Below, piece after piece: positions 1 through 6,802 of a stretch of DNA of 30,191 nucleotides; within the stretch, counting starts at the first letter, position 1; each line of letters starts with the position of its first letter. The stretch comes from Actinomycetota bacterium. Its GTDB lineage: Bacteria > Actinomycetota > Thermoleophilia > Solirubrobacterales > Solirubrobacteraceae. The position numbers were made by a program, and so were the translations under genes. Location: NCBI GenBank assembly GCA_005788585.1, contig SYBY01000523.1:1-30191 (forward strand). Direction: 5' to 3'. The notes under the pieces were generated by a model. The model did no database searches, was not told the DNA's origin, and saw nothing but the letters and a program-made list of their open reading frames with translations.

Positions 1-1
1 C

Positions 2-328
2 GCCGACGCGCGTATCGCCATCAACCAGGCGCGGCTGCTCGTCCTGCAGGCCGCCTGGATGATCGACACGCACCACCCCGACATGCTCAACGCGGTCAGT
101 CAGATCAAGGTCGCCGTGCCGAACATGGCCCAGCAGGTCATCGACATGGCCATCCAGCTGCACGGCGGCGGCGGGATGAGCAACGACTTCCCGCTCGCCG
201 GCGCGTGGGCGGTGGCCCGGGCGCTGCGGCTCGCCGACGGGCCGGACGAAGTCCACCGCGGTGTCATCGCCCGGCTCGAGCTGGCGAAGTACGGGGCGGG
301 GAAGTGGTCCCCGCCCGCGAAGGCCTAG
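2..328 (+). CDS. Acyl-CoA dehydrogenase, C-terminal part (5' truncated by window edge)
   Basis: The frame is open from base 2, so only the last 108 residues are visible. They form the C-terminal helical domain of an acyl-CoA dehydrogenase: the segment QLHGGGGMSNDFPLAGAW, followed by ARALRLADGPDEVHRGVIARLEL, matches the 'Q.hGG.G...p..r..RD.r...i.dGt.evhr..iar' ending of the family. The ADGPDEVH form is typical of the ACAD10/ACAD11 branch. The enzyme would oxidise acyl-CoA at C2-C3 using FAD. An APH-type kinase lies about 1.2 kb downstream (1560), the partner expected for this branch, in which 4-hydroxyacyl-CoA is phosphorylated and then dephosphorylated and dehydrated; that function is inferred. 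The stop codon overlaps the stop of the minus-strand neighbour within a CTAG tetranucleotide (325-328). Confidence 0.9.
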   Translation, partial: ADARIAINQARLLVLQAAWMIDTHHPDMLNAVSQIKVAVPNMAQQVIDMAIQLHGGGGMSNDFPLAGAWAVARALRLADGPDEVHRGVIARLELAKYGAGKWSPPAKA

Positions 329-1494
329 TACCGCAGCGTCGCGACGATGCCGCCCGCCTCCGTCAGCCCCTCGTGATCGCCGATCGCCGACACGCCCGCG
401 TCGGTCTCGACCGCGTGCTCGACGGCGCGCTCGACGATGAGCGCCTCGTCGACCTCGCCGAGCACCGCCGTGACCTGCGGCCCGAACGAGCTGGCGGGGA
501 TGACGAGCTGCGGGTCGTAGACCAGGTGCGCGACCCGGCCCTGGGCCAGGGCGTCGAGGACCTCCGCGGCGCCGGTCGCACCCGCCCCGCCGGACGCGGA
601 GTGCGAGCGCGCGCTGTCGATCGTCGCCTCGACCTCGCGGCGCCAGGCCTCTTCGAGCGGGCCGTCGACGTGCTCGGCGATCGACCCGGCGTCCTCGCCG
701 GTGAGGTGCGCGTCGAGCGTCACGACGATGCGCTCGCGGGTCTGCTCGGGCAGGGCGCCGACGAAGTCGTCCTCGGTGCCCGGCGAGGCGGCGAGCAGGA
801 TGCGGTGCCAGCCCAGCTCGTCCAGGCGCGTGGCGACCTTGGTGGCCGCGTCGTGCAGGAAGCGGCGCTTGTGGTCGTCGACGCGCTGCTCGAAGTTCTC
901 GCCGTGCGACACATGCTTGCCGCCACCCGAGACGCTGTCGCGCCCGCGCGCCGTATCGCGCCCGACCCAGTCGCCGAGGGAGAGCGTGTAGCGCGACTGC
1001 TCGGGCTCGGTGATCCGCCCGCCCTCCCAGTGCAGCAGGACGACGTCGTCGCTGTCGACGAGCACCAGGCCCGTCGCGCGACCGTGGTCGACGACGTCGA
1101 CCAGCGGGCTGATGAACGGGCGGCGGTCCCAGCGCACGGTGTCGCCGAGCAGCGGGAGCTGCAGCGTGACGCGCACGTCGAGCGACCCGTCGGCGGTGGT
1201 GAAGACCGACAGGCTGCGGCCGCGGTCGGCCGGGTCGAGCTCGGGCAGTTCGGCGTCGACGCGCTCGGACAGCTCGCGGAACGCCAGCCGGGCGTCGCGG
1301 TCGTCGCCGGCCTCGAGGTCGGCCTCGATCGCGCGCAGGCCGTTGCGCAGCGCGATGTGCCACGCCGGCTGGTGGTTCGTGTTCGCCGGATCCCGCGGGT
1401 CGGTGCGCAGGTGCGCGCTCAGGACCCCGGTGCCGGGCGCGGTCGTCGCCAGCTCCTTGATCAGTTCCGGGGTCGGTGCGGCGACAGCCTGCAT
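325..1494 (-). CDS. baeRF-like (bacterial/archaeal eRF1-like, Vms1/VLRF1-related) protein
   Basis: This 389-residue protein has the three-part organisation of the eRF1 paralogues found across actinobacteria (Rv2629-like, baeRF families). It has an N-terminal alpha/beta region, a central domain of about residues 140-290 with VLVDSDDVVLLHWEGG and the basic helix FEQRVDDHKRRFLHDAA, and a C-terminal L7Ae-like domain ending GVSAIGDHEGLTEAGGIVATLRY. Family members are proposed to act on peptidyl-tRNA at the ribosome. The catalytic GGQ loop is not present: the equivalent stretch reads SGGGKHVSHGENF (residues 189-201), so hydrolase activity is uncertain. The ATG at 1494 has a good Shine-Dalgarno site (AAGGAGC) about 8 nt upstream. 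It is divergent from the kinase gene at 1560, with a 65-bp shared upstream region, and lies between two genes that probably belong to one pathway. Confidence 0.8.
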   Translation of the reverse strand: MQAVAAPTPELIKELATTAPGTGVLSAHLRTDPRDPANTNHQPAWHIALRNGLRAIEADLEAGDDRDARLAFRELSERVDAELPELDPADRGRSLSVFTTADGSLDVRVTLQLPLLGDTVRWDRRPFISPLVDVVDHGRATGLVLVDSDDVVLLHWEGGRITEPEQSRYTLSLGDWVGRDTARGRDSVSGGGKHVSHGENFEQRVDDHKRRFLHDAATKVATRLDELGWHRILLAASPGTEDDFVGALPEQTRERIVVTLDAHLTGEDAGSIAEHVDGPLEEAWRREVEATIDSARSHSASGGAGATGAAEVLDALAQGRVAHLVYDPQLVIPASSFGPQVTAVLGEVDEALIVERAVEHAVETDAGVSAIGDHEGLTEAGGIVATLRY

Positions 1495-1559
1495 CTGCGG
1501 TGCTCCTTGATCGGGGGCGCCCGGGGTGGCGAGCGGTGCGTGCCTGTGAGCCTACGCCC

Positions 1560-2630
1560 ATGAGTCTCGACACCGCAGCAGAAGCGCGCCAGGTCCGTGG
1601 TGAGGACGCGTTCGACGTCGCGGCCGTCGACGCGTGGCTGCGGGAGCACGCCGAGATCCCGGGCTCCGGGCCTCCGGAGGTCCGTCAGTTCTCGGGCGGG
1701 GCGTCGAATCTCACCTACCTGCTGCGCTACCCCGACCGCGACCTCATCCTGCGCCGACCGCCGCCGGGGGTGAAGGCCAAGAGCGCGCACGACATGGGCC
1801 GGGAGTTCCGCGTCCAGCAGCGCCTGGCGCCGGTGTTCCCGTACGTCCCGGAGATGGTGGCGTTCTGCGACGACCCGGCGGTGCTCGGCAGCGACTTCTA
1901 CGTCATGGCCCGAGTGGAGGGGACGATCCCGCGCAAGCTGCTGCCCGACGGTGTCGCGGGCGACCCCGAAGCCACGCGCGCGATGTGCACCTCGGTCGTC
2001 GACCGGCTGTGCGACCTGCACGCGATCGACCCGGTTGCGGCCGGGCTCGCCGACCTCGGCAAGGGGGAGGGGTACGTCGCGCGGCAGGTCGATGGGTGGT
2101 CACGGCGCTACCGCGACGCGAAGACCTGGAACGTCCCGAGCTTCGAGCGGGTGATGGGCTGGCTGGACGAACACCAGCCGGGTGACGTCGCGACGTGCGT
2201 CATCCACAACGACTTCCGACTGGACAACGTCGTCCTCGCGCCCGACGATCCGATGCGCGTGGTCGGCGTCCTGGACTGGGAGATGGCGACGCTCGGCGAC
2301 CCGCTCATGGATCTCGGTGGCGCGCTGGCCTACTGGGTCGAAGCGGGCGACGGCCGGGGGATGCGGCTGCTGCAGCGTCAGCCCACTGACCTGCCGGGGA
2401 TGCTGACCCGCGACGAGGTGGTCGCCCACTACGCGCAACGCACCGGGCGGGACGTCGAGGACTGGGTCTTCTACGAGGTGTTCGGCCTGTTCCGCCTGGC
2501 GGTGATCATTCAGCAGATCTACCAGCGGTATCACCTCAAGCAGACCCGGAATCCGGCGTTCCGGAACTTCTGGGTGGCGGTGCACTACTTGGATCGGCGG
2601 TGCCGGCGGGTCATACAGGAGTGCGGATGA
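1560..2630 (+). CDS. APH-family phosphotransferase (ACAD10/11-type, LvaA-like)
   Basis: This 356-residue protein has an aminoglycoside-phosphotransferase-like kinase fold. The N-lobe has the glycine-rich strand pair SGGASNLTYLLRY (residues 45-57) and the ATP-binding LILRRPPPG strand. The catalytic loop is HNDFRLDN (216-223; Asp218 catalytic, Asn223 Mg-binding). The metal-binding DWE lies at 239-241 in GVLDWEMATLGDPLMDLG. These motifs and the neighbouring acyl-CoA dehydrogenase place it in the branch that includes the N-terminal kinase of ACAD10/11 and Pseudomonas LvaA, which phosphorylates 4-hydroxyacyl-CoA. The substrate here is therefore inferred to be a hydroxyacyl-CoA rather than an antibiotic. 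I chose the ATG at 1560, because an in-frame start further upstream would overlap the divergent gene. There is no clear Shine-Dalgarno site. It converges on the TPR ATPase gene, with a 45-bp gap holding no clear terminator. Confidence 0.87.
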   Translation: MSLDTAAEARQVRGEDAFDVAAVDAWLREHAEIPGSGPPEVRQFSGGASNLTYLLRYPDRDLILRRPPPGVKAKSAHDMGREFRVQQRLAPVFPYVPEMVAFCDDPAVLGSDFYVMARVEGTIPRKLLPDGVAGDPEATRAMCTSVVDRLCDLHAIDPVAAGLADLGKGEGYVARQVDGWSRRYRDAKTWNVPSFERVMGWLDEHQPGDVATCVIHNDFRLDNVVLAPDDPMRVVGVLDWEMATLGDPLMDLGGALAYWVEAGDGRGMRLLQRQPTDLPGMLTRDEVVAHYAQRTGRDVEDWVFYEVFGLFRLAVIIQQIYQRYHLKQTRNPAFRNFWVAVHYLDRRCRRVIQECG

Positions 2631-2675
2631 GATGTGCGGTGACGCCCACCGTGTGACGGGTCCGGGGCGATTTCG

Positions 2676-5153
2676 CTAGCGCGAGTCCGAGCTGTCGATC
2701 TCCCGCGTCGCGTAGGCGAGGTCGTTCTTGATGGCCAGGGTGTCGGGGTGTTCTGCGCCGAGTAGTCGGACCCTGGCTTCAAGTACTTCTTGCTGGAGGG
2801 TGCGGGCGGCTTGGTGCTCGCCCATCGCCCACAGGGTGTTGGCGAGGTTGTTCTTGGTAATGAGGGTGTCGGGGTGTTCTGCGCCGAGTAGTCGCATCCT
2901 GGCTTCAAGTACTTCTTGCTGGAGGGTGCGGGCGGCTTGGTGCTCGCCCATTGTCGACAGGGTGCTGGCGAGGTTGTTCTTGGTGGTCAGCGTGCTGGGG
3001 TGTTCTGCGCCGAGTAGTCGCACCCTGGCTTCCAGCACCTCTTCTTCGAGGGTGCGGGCGGCCTGGTCCTCGCCCATTGTCGACAGGGTGCTGGCGAGGT
3101 TGTTCTTGGTGGTCAGCGTGTCGGGGTGTTCTGCGCCGAGTAGTCGCACCCTGGCTTCCAGCACCTCTTCTTCGAGGGTGCGGGCGGCTTCTTGCTCGCC
3201 CATCGCCCACAGGGTGTAGGCGAGGTTGTTCTTGACGGTCAGCGTGCTGGGGTGCTCGGCGCCGAGTAGTCGCGAACTGGCTTCCAGCGTCTCTTCTTCG
3301 AGGGTGCGGGCGGCTTGGTGCTCGCGCATCGCGCGCAGGGTGCTGGCGAGGTTGTTCTTGGTGATCAGGGTGTCGGGGTGTTCTGCGCCGAGTAGTCGCA
3401 CCCTGGCTTCCAGCACCTCTTCCTGGAGGGTGCGGGCGGCCCGGTGATCACCCATTACCCACCGGGCGCTGGCGAGGTTGTTCTTGACGGCCAGCGTGGC
3501 GGCGTGCTCGGCGCCGAGTCTGCCTTCCACAGATCGAAGGGTCTCGCTGGCCTCGGCGATTCGCCAGGCGCGGCTGAGCCAGTCAGCCAGGAGGACGAGC
3601 GCGACAGGGTGCCAATCCGGCGGTGCCGTTGCAGCGAGGGTTTCGGTGCGCTGGATCCATTCGGTCATGGCAGGGTGTGGGACGTTCCCGAATTCGCTGA
3701 GTGCCGCGCGGTGGACATCGATGCGGACGGCCACGATGTCGTGGTTGTCGAGCCGCTCCTCGAGCGAAACGCGGATGGGGCTCGGGAGTCGCAGAAAGGC
3801 CTCGGCCTCGTCCTCTCCAAGATCGCGCAAGGCGTCATCGACCTCGCCGAGCAGGGCGGCGGCGGGTGCCCTGGTGATGGGCAGCTGCTGTAGGTGCCGG
3901 GCCACACAGACGACGGAGTCGGTCTCCTGTCCTTCGATGGCCTGCTTGAGATACAGCTCCGTGCCACTCCCGGGAGCCGCGCGGAGCTCACTGGGGTCGA
4001 ACCACAGCTTGACGAACTCGACGATGAGTCGCAGCGGCTCGCCCCGCGACTCCTTGATCTGAAACGACAGCCGCGCGAGCGGTTCGGCGAGCTCGTAGTA
4101 CGTGCGTCGCCCGTCCAGCAGCTTGACGGCGGGGGAGCGGGTTGGGATGGCCCAGCCTCGCTCGACGAGTTCGCCCATGGTCTTCGCCAGGCTGCGTTGC
4201 TCGATGCCGAGTCGTTCGGCCAGCTCGCTGACGTTGACGGGGCGATCGAGTTCAGCCAGCTCGGCCACAGCGAGGCGCTGGTGGCCGGACAGGCGCCCGA
4301 GCTGCTCTTGGTAGTAGGGCGTCAGGTCGTCGAATTGGGTGAGCAGAAGCTCGACGAGCTCGTCGAGCGTCTCGGTCGTTAGCGCAGAAGCGAGCAACGC
4401 CCACAGGCGGGGTTGGCCACCGGCCAAGTGCGCGACGGTCCTGAGTCGCCGTTCGGCCTGAGGTTCGGCGAGATACGAGACGAGGCGAGAGTCGCCGCGT
4501 TCCTCTGCGATTGCGGTCAACATCGCGGCGGCCTCAGGGACCTCGAAGGGCTCGAGCCGCGTCGTCGTAAAGAACCCATAGAACGGACTGGCCTGGTCCG
4601 AGAGTGAGCGGTCCAGCCGCGTCGCGGTGGCGACCAACAGCAGCGACCGGTCGCTCTGCAGCAGGTGGCGGAGCCGCTGCTGGCCCTCGTCTTCGAGCGC
4701 CAGCAGTATCTGGTCGAGGTTCTCTACGATGACCACGATCGGTCCGCCGGCCGCGGCGCGTTGCGCGAGGATCGCCTCGAGTTCCTCTGCGCCGCTTGGG
4801 GTCTGACCGGCCACCGGTGGTTCCAAGCGTTCGGCGATGGCCTTGAGGAGGTGCTGGTAGCTCACGATCGTCCACGGGTCCTCTGGGAGCCATGCCAGCT
4901 GCGGGACCGGGCCGTCATCGTCGGCAGGGTGTTTGAGGCGGTGGGCAACCAGCGATACCAAGTGGGTCTTTCCCGCCCCGCGGGCACCGACGAGCAGGGT
5001 GTGGTTGCGCTCGGCACTCGTCGCGGCCGCCCGAACGCGGGTGAGGATGTCATCGAGGACCTGCTGGCGTGCGACGAACAGCCGATCGAGCAAGTCGCCG
5101 GGCATCAGCGACGGCGTGAACCGTGACAGCGGCGGTGAGTGGTAAGAGTTCAT
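2676..5153 (-). CDS. AAA/STAND-like ATPase with winged helix and C-terminal TPR array
   Basis: This 825-residue protein has an N-terminal P-loop ATPase with Walker A GARGAGKT (56-63), Walker B PIVVIVENLDQIL (138-150) and sensor-like strands LLLVATATRLD (171-181) and FFTTTRLEPF (194-203). A winged-helix-like segment follows (about 284-350: GHQRLAVAELAELDRPVNVS, then LAERLGIEQRSLAKTMGELV). Residues 350-540 are a helical linker I do not recognise. From about 543 to the end there are seven 42-residue TPR units of the kinesin-light-chain/TPR_12 type, each with LGAEHP.TL..KNNLA..L..MGE..AARTL..E.LEAR. The layout resembles STAND-type signalling ATPases, in which the repeats sense or bind a partner, but no effector domain (nuclease, TIR, protease) is visible. 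The start at 5153 is fixed by an ATGA overlap with the upstream ATPase gene. Base composition is visibly less GC-rich than in the flanking genes. The function is unknown. Confidence 0.85.
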   Translation of the reverse strand: MNSYHSPPLSRFTPSLMPGDLLDRLFVARQQVLDDILTRVRAAATSAERNHTLLVGARGAGKTHLVSLVAHRLKHPADDDGPVPQLAWLPEDPWTIVSYQHLLKAIAERLEPPVAGQTPSGAEELEAILAQRAAAGGPIVVIVENLDQILLALEDEGQQRLRHLLQSDRSLLLVATATRLDRSLSDQASPFYGFFTTTRLEPFEVPEAAAMLTAIAEERGDSRLVSYLAEPQAERRLRTVAHLAGGQPRLWALLASALTTETLDELVELLLTQFDDLTPYYQEQLGRLSGHQRLAVAELAELDRPVNVSELAERLGIEQRSLAKTMGELVERGWAIPTRSPAVKLLDGRRTYYELAEPLARLSFQIKESRGEPLRLIVEFVKLWFDPSELRAAPGSGTELYLKQAIEGQETDSVVCVARHLQQLPITRAPAAALLGEVDDALRDLGEDEAEAFLRLPSPIRVSLEERLDNHDIVAVRIDVHRAALSEFGNVPHPAMTEWIQRTETLAATAPPDWHPVALVLLADWLSRAWRIAEASETLRSVEGRLGAEHAATLAVKNNLASARWVMGDHRAARTLQEEVLEARVRLLGAEHPDTLITKNNLASTLRAMREHQAARTLEEETLEASSRLLGAEHPSTLTVKNNLAYTLWAMGEQEAARTLEEEVLEARVRLLGAEHPDTLTTKNNLASTLSTMGEDQAARTLEEEVLEARVRLLGAEHPSTLTTKNNLASTLSTMGEHQAARTLQQEVLEARMRLLGAEHPDTLITKNNLANTLWAMGEHQAARTLQQEVLEARVRLLGAEHPDTLAIKNDLAYATREIDSSDSR
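2706..3527 (-). repeat. Seven tandem 126-bp units encoding the TPR array
   Basis: On the plus strand the anchor gtg[tt]ctgcgccgag or its close variant recurs at 2748, 2874, 3000, 3126, 3252, 3378 and 3504, exactly 126 bp apart each time. Units share long stretches of identical DNA including third-codon positions; five of the seven have the same anchor sequence base for base. The last unit, at the 2706 end, is partial and degenerate. The exact 42-codon period and synonymous-site identity point to recent duplication or ongoing homogenisation. Confidence 0.9.
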
Positions 5154-6304
5154 CCGAGTTTCCGGCGCTGCATCCAGATGTCGCGCAGCACGTCGTAGCG
5201 CCACGCCAGTTGCTGACGGTGCTCGCGCAGGTAGTGGTCGTCGACGAGGTCGTTCACGAGTGCGATCTGGTCGCCGAACTCGAGTGCGGACACCGGTCCC
5301 TCGAGCGCCAGGCGATCAAGGATCGCCTCGGCCACCGGGGTGCGCTCGCTGTAGTGGGGCTCGAGCCGAGTCAGTAGGTGGGTGACCGCGCGACTGCTGT
5401 CACGGTCTTCGACGAAGTCCAGAAACGCGTCCTTGATCTGGTCCGGTCCGGCTGGTCCCTGTGCCGTATCGCGAAGTCGCTGGGCCAGCGCGTGGATCAG
5501 AAACGGAATGGCGCCGGCGCGGTCGACGAGCGCCGAACTCCCCAGGGCATGTCCGTCGCGCTCGATGCCGCGCAGGAGGCGGTCAGCCAGCTCCCGGGCT
5601 TCTTCTTTCTCCAAGGGGCCGAGCGGGAGGTTCATGAGGTCGTTGACGGCACCTTCGGTCGCCCCGCACGAGCGAAGCACGTGGTGGAATCCGATCGAGC
5701 CGCACACGATCCACCGCAAGCGACTGGCTTCCCGCGTCCGCAGCTCCCGCAATGCCTGCAGCAGGGTGTGCGCAACGTCCGGCCCTTCCTTGGCCGCGAT
5801 GTTCTTGATCGCGATGGGCACTTCATCCATCAAGACGACCAAGAACTCGCCCTTGGGCAGGTTCTCATCGACACTGCCGAGGAGGTCGCTGAGCACCTCG
5901 ATCGGGGGCCGCATGGCAACACCGGGCCTGACGGTGATCGGCCCCGCGCCGAGCTCGGCTTCCCATCCTTCGAAGATCGCGAGAAACCGGTCACGCGCTC
6001 GCGCGGGCAAGGACCCATGGCCGCGCAGCGCGGTGACCGTTCGCAGCAGGAACGCGTCCGCGGTCGTGACGCCTTCATAGTCGACCTTGACGAAGGTCAG
6101 GTCCTGCGCCGGGGTGGCGGCGCAGATGTCCAGCCAAACCGTCTTGCCCATCCGCCGTGGGTCGGTCAATGCCAGGTTGTTGCCTGCGCGGAGTTCGCGG
6201 TGGGCGCGTGCAGTGACGTTCGTGCGCCCGACGGCGTTGCGCGGATCCAACGTGGAGCCCGGCTGGGGTTGAAGTGGACCGTCGGATCTTTTGTACGTGG
6301 ACAT
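5150..6304 (-). CDS. Archaeal-type AAA ATPase (ATPase_2-like) of unknown function
   Basis: This 384-residue ATPase has Walker A DPRRMGKT (48-55), in which the usual first glycine is aspartate. It has Walker B FLVVLMDEVPI with Asp160-Glu161, a sensor-1-like WIVCGSIGFHH (198-208), and a C-terminal winged helix (about 325-380) ending YLREHRQQLAWRYDVLRDIW. That ending is typical of the 'PRRxGKT' archaeal-ATPase family. These proteins are AAA+/STAND relatives often found in defence or toxin-like loci, but no specific function can be assigned. The ATG at 6304 has no Shine-Dalgarno site. A -10-like hexamer ends 9 nt upstream, so the transcript is probably leaderless. Its stop codon overlaps the start of the TPR ATPase (ATGA), so the two proteins are probably made together. 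The frame stays open upstream as far as 6691, but that part is antisense to the VOC gene and does not look like protein. Confidence 0.83.
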   Translation of the reverse strand: MSTYKRSDGPLQPQPGSTLDPRNAVGRTNVTARAHRELRAGNNLALTDPRRMGKTVWLDICAATPAQDLTFVKVDYEGVTTADAFLLRTVTALRGHGSLPARARDRFLAIFEGWEAELGAGPITVRPGVAMRPPIEVLSDLLGSVDENLPKGEFLVVLMDEVPIAIKNIAAKEGPDVAHTLLQALRELRTREASRLRWIVCGSIGFHHVLRSCGATEGAVNDLMNLPLGPLEKEEARELADRLLRGIERDGHALGSSALVDRAGAIPFLIHALAQRLRDTAQGPAGPDQIKDAFLDFVEDRDSSRAVTHLLTRLEPHYSERTPVAEAILDRLALEGPVSALEFGDQIALVNDLVDDHYLREHRQQLAWRYDVLRDIWMQRRKLG

Positions 6305-6313
6305 CGACGTAGA

Positions 6314-6342
6314 AATGTACGGCACGCCTGACGTACATGCAA
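6314..6342 (-). promoter_or_regulatory. Candidate promoter of the ATPase operon with embedded palindrome
   Basis: Read on the minus strand there is a -35-like TTGCAT (6342-6337), a 17-bp spacer and a -10-like TACATT (6319-6314), ending 9 nt before the ATG at 6304. An inverted repeat, ATGTACG (6315-6321) and CGTACAT (6332-6338) with a 10-bp spacer, covers the whole region between the two hexamers. Its position fits an operator that would block polymerase. The repeat is seen directly; its role is inferred. Confidence 0.5.
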
Positions 6343-6346
6343 GCAG

Positions 6347-6352
6347 TAGCGT
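6347..6352 (+). promoter_or_regulatory. -10-like TAGCGT just upstream of the VOC gene
   Basis: The hexamer TAGCGT matches TANNNT and ends 6 nt before the ATG at 6359. There is no Shine-Dalgarno sequence, so transcription would begin at or next to the start codon (leaderless). Confidence 0.4.
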
Positions 6353-6358
6353 CCCCCC

Positions 6359-6796
6359 ATGCCCATCAAGCTCGAGAACGTCGCCATCGCCGTCCGCGAC
6401 CTCGATGCCGCGATCGCCTTCTTCACCGACCTGGGCCTCAGCGTCCTGGGCCGGGACGAGGTCAGCGGCGAATGGACCGACACCGCCGTCGGCCTCGACG
6501 GCAACCACGCGAAGATCGCGATGCTGCAGACCCCCGACGGCAACGGGCGCCTGGAGCTCTTCGAGTACCTCCACCCCGACGCGATCGAGACCGAGCCCAC
6601 CCTGCCGAACGAGATCGGCATGCACCGCGTGGCCTTCTCGGTCGACGACCTCGACGAAGCGTTGGCGATCGCCGCGAAGCACGGCTGCCATCCGCTGCGC
6701 GGCGTCGGGACCTACCAGGACCTGTACAGGCTCACGTACCTGCGAGGCCCCAGCGGCATCATCGTGATGCTCGCCGAGGCCCTGCAGAAGAGCTGA
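6359..6796 (+). CDS. VOC-superfamily (glyoxalase/bleomycin-resistance fold) protein
   Basis: This 145-residue protein consists of two beta-alpha-beta-beta-beta modules: LENVAIAVRDLDAAIAFFTD to RLELFEYL, then GMHRVAFSVDDLDEALAIAA to IIVMLAEAL. It resembles methylmalonyl-CoA epimerase and glyoxalase relatives. In metal-dependent members four residues hold the metal. Here Glu66 (RLELF) and His89 (GMHRVAF) are kept, but the first ligand position is Asn7 (ENVAIAV) and the last is Met137 (IIVML). A canonical metal site is therefore unlikely, and ligand binding or altered catalysis is possible. The start at 6359 is the first methionine before the fold, with a -10-like hexamer 6 nt upstream. It is transcribed divergently from the ATPase operon across 54 bp, and it converges on the lipase gene with a 6-bp gap. 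Confidence 0.85.
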   Translation: MPIKLENVAIAVRDLDAAIAFFTDLGLSVLGRDEVSGEWTDTAVGLDGNHAKIAMLQTPDGNGRLELFEYLHPDAIETEPTLPNEIGMHRVAFSVDDLDEALAIAAKHGCHPLRGVGTYQDLYRLTYLRGPSGIIVMLAEALQKS

Positions 6797-6802
6797 GCTG
6801 AC

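Noticed and set aside
1452..1512. 11-bp direct repeat gctccttgatc at 1452 and 1502
   Set aside because: The second copy is the ribosome site region of the baeRF gene and the first lies in its coding region; a single short match without further structure is probably chance.
205..1563. Long open frame (452 codons) on the plus strand opposite the baeRF gene
   Set aside because: Composition is arginine- and alanine-rich without recognisable motifs, and it is antisense to a gene with clear family features. Typical GC-rich shadow frame.
2728..3447. Plus-strand open frames with repeats of 'SGCSAPSSRTLASSTS' opposite the TPR array
   Set aside because: They mirror the 126-bp DNA repeat on the wrong strand. 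Repetition is inherited from the TPR units, not independent evidence of a protein.
6305..6691. N-terminal extension of the first ATPase upstream of 6304
   Set aside because: It is antisense to the VOC gene, has no family motifs, and the promoter-like hexamers at 6314-6342 would lie inside it.
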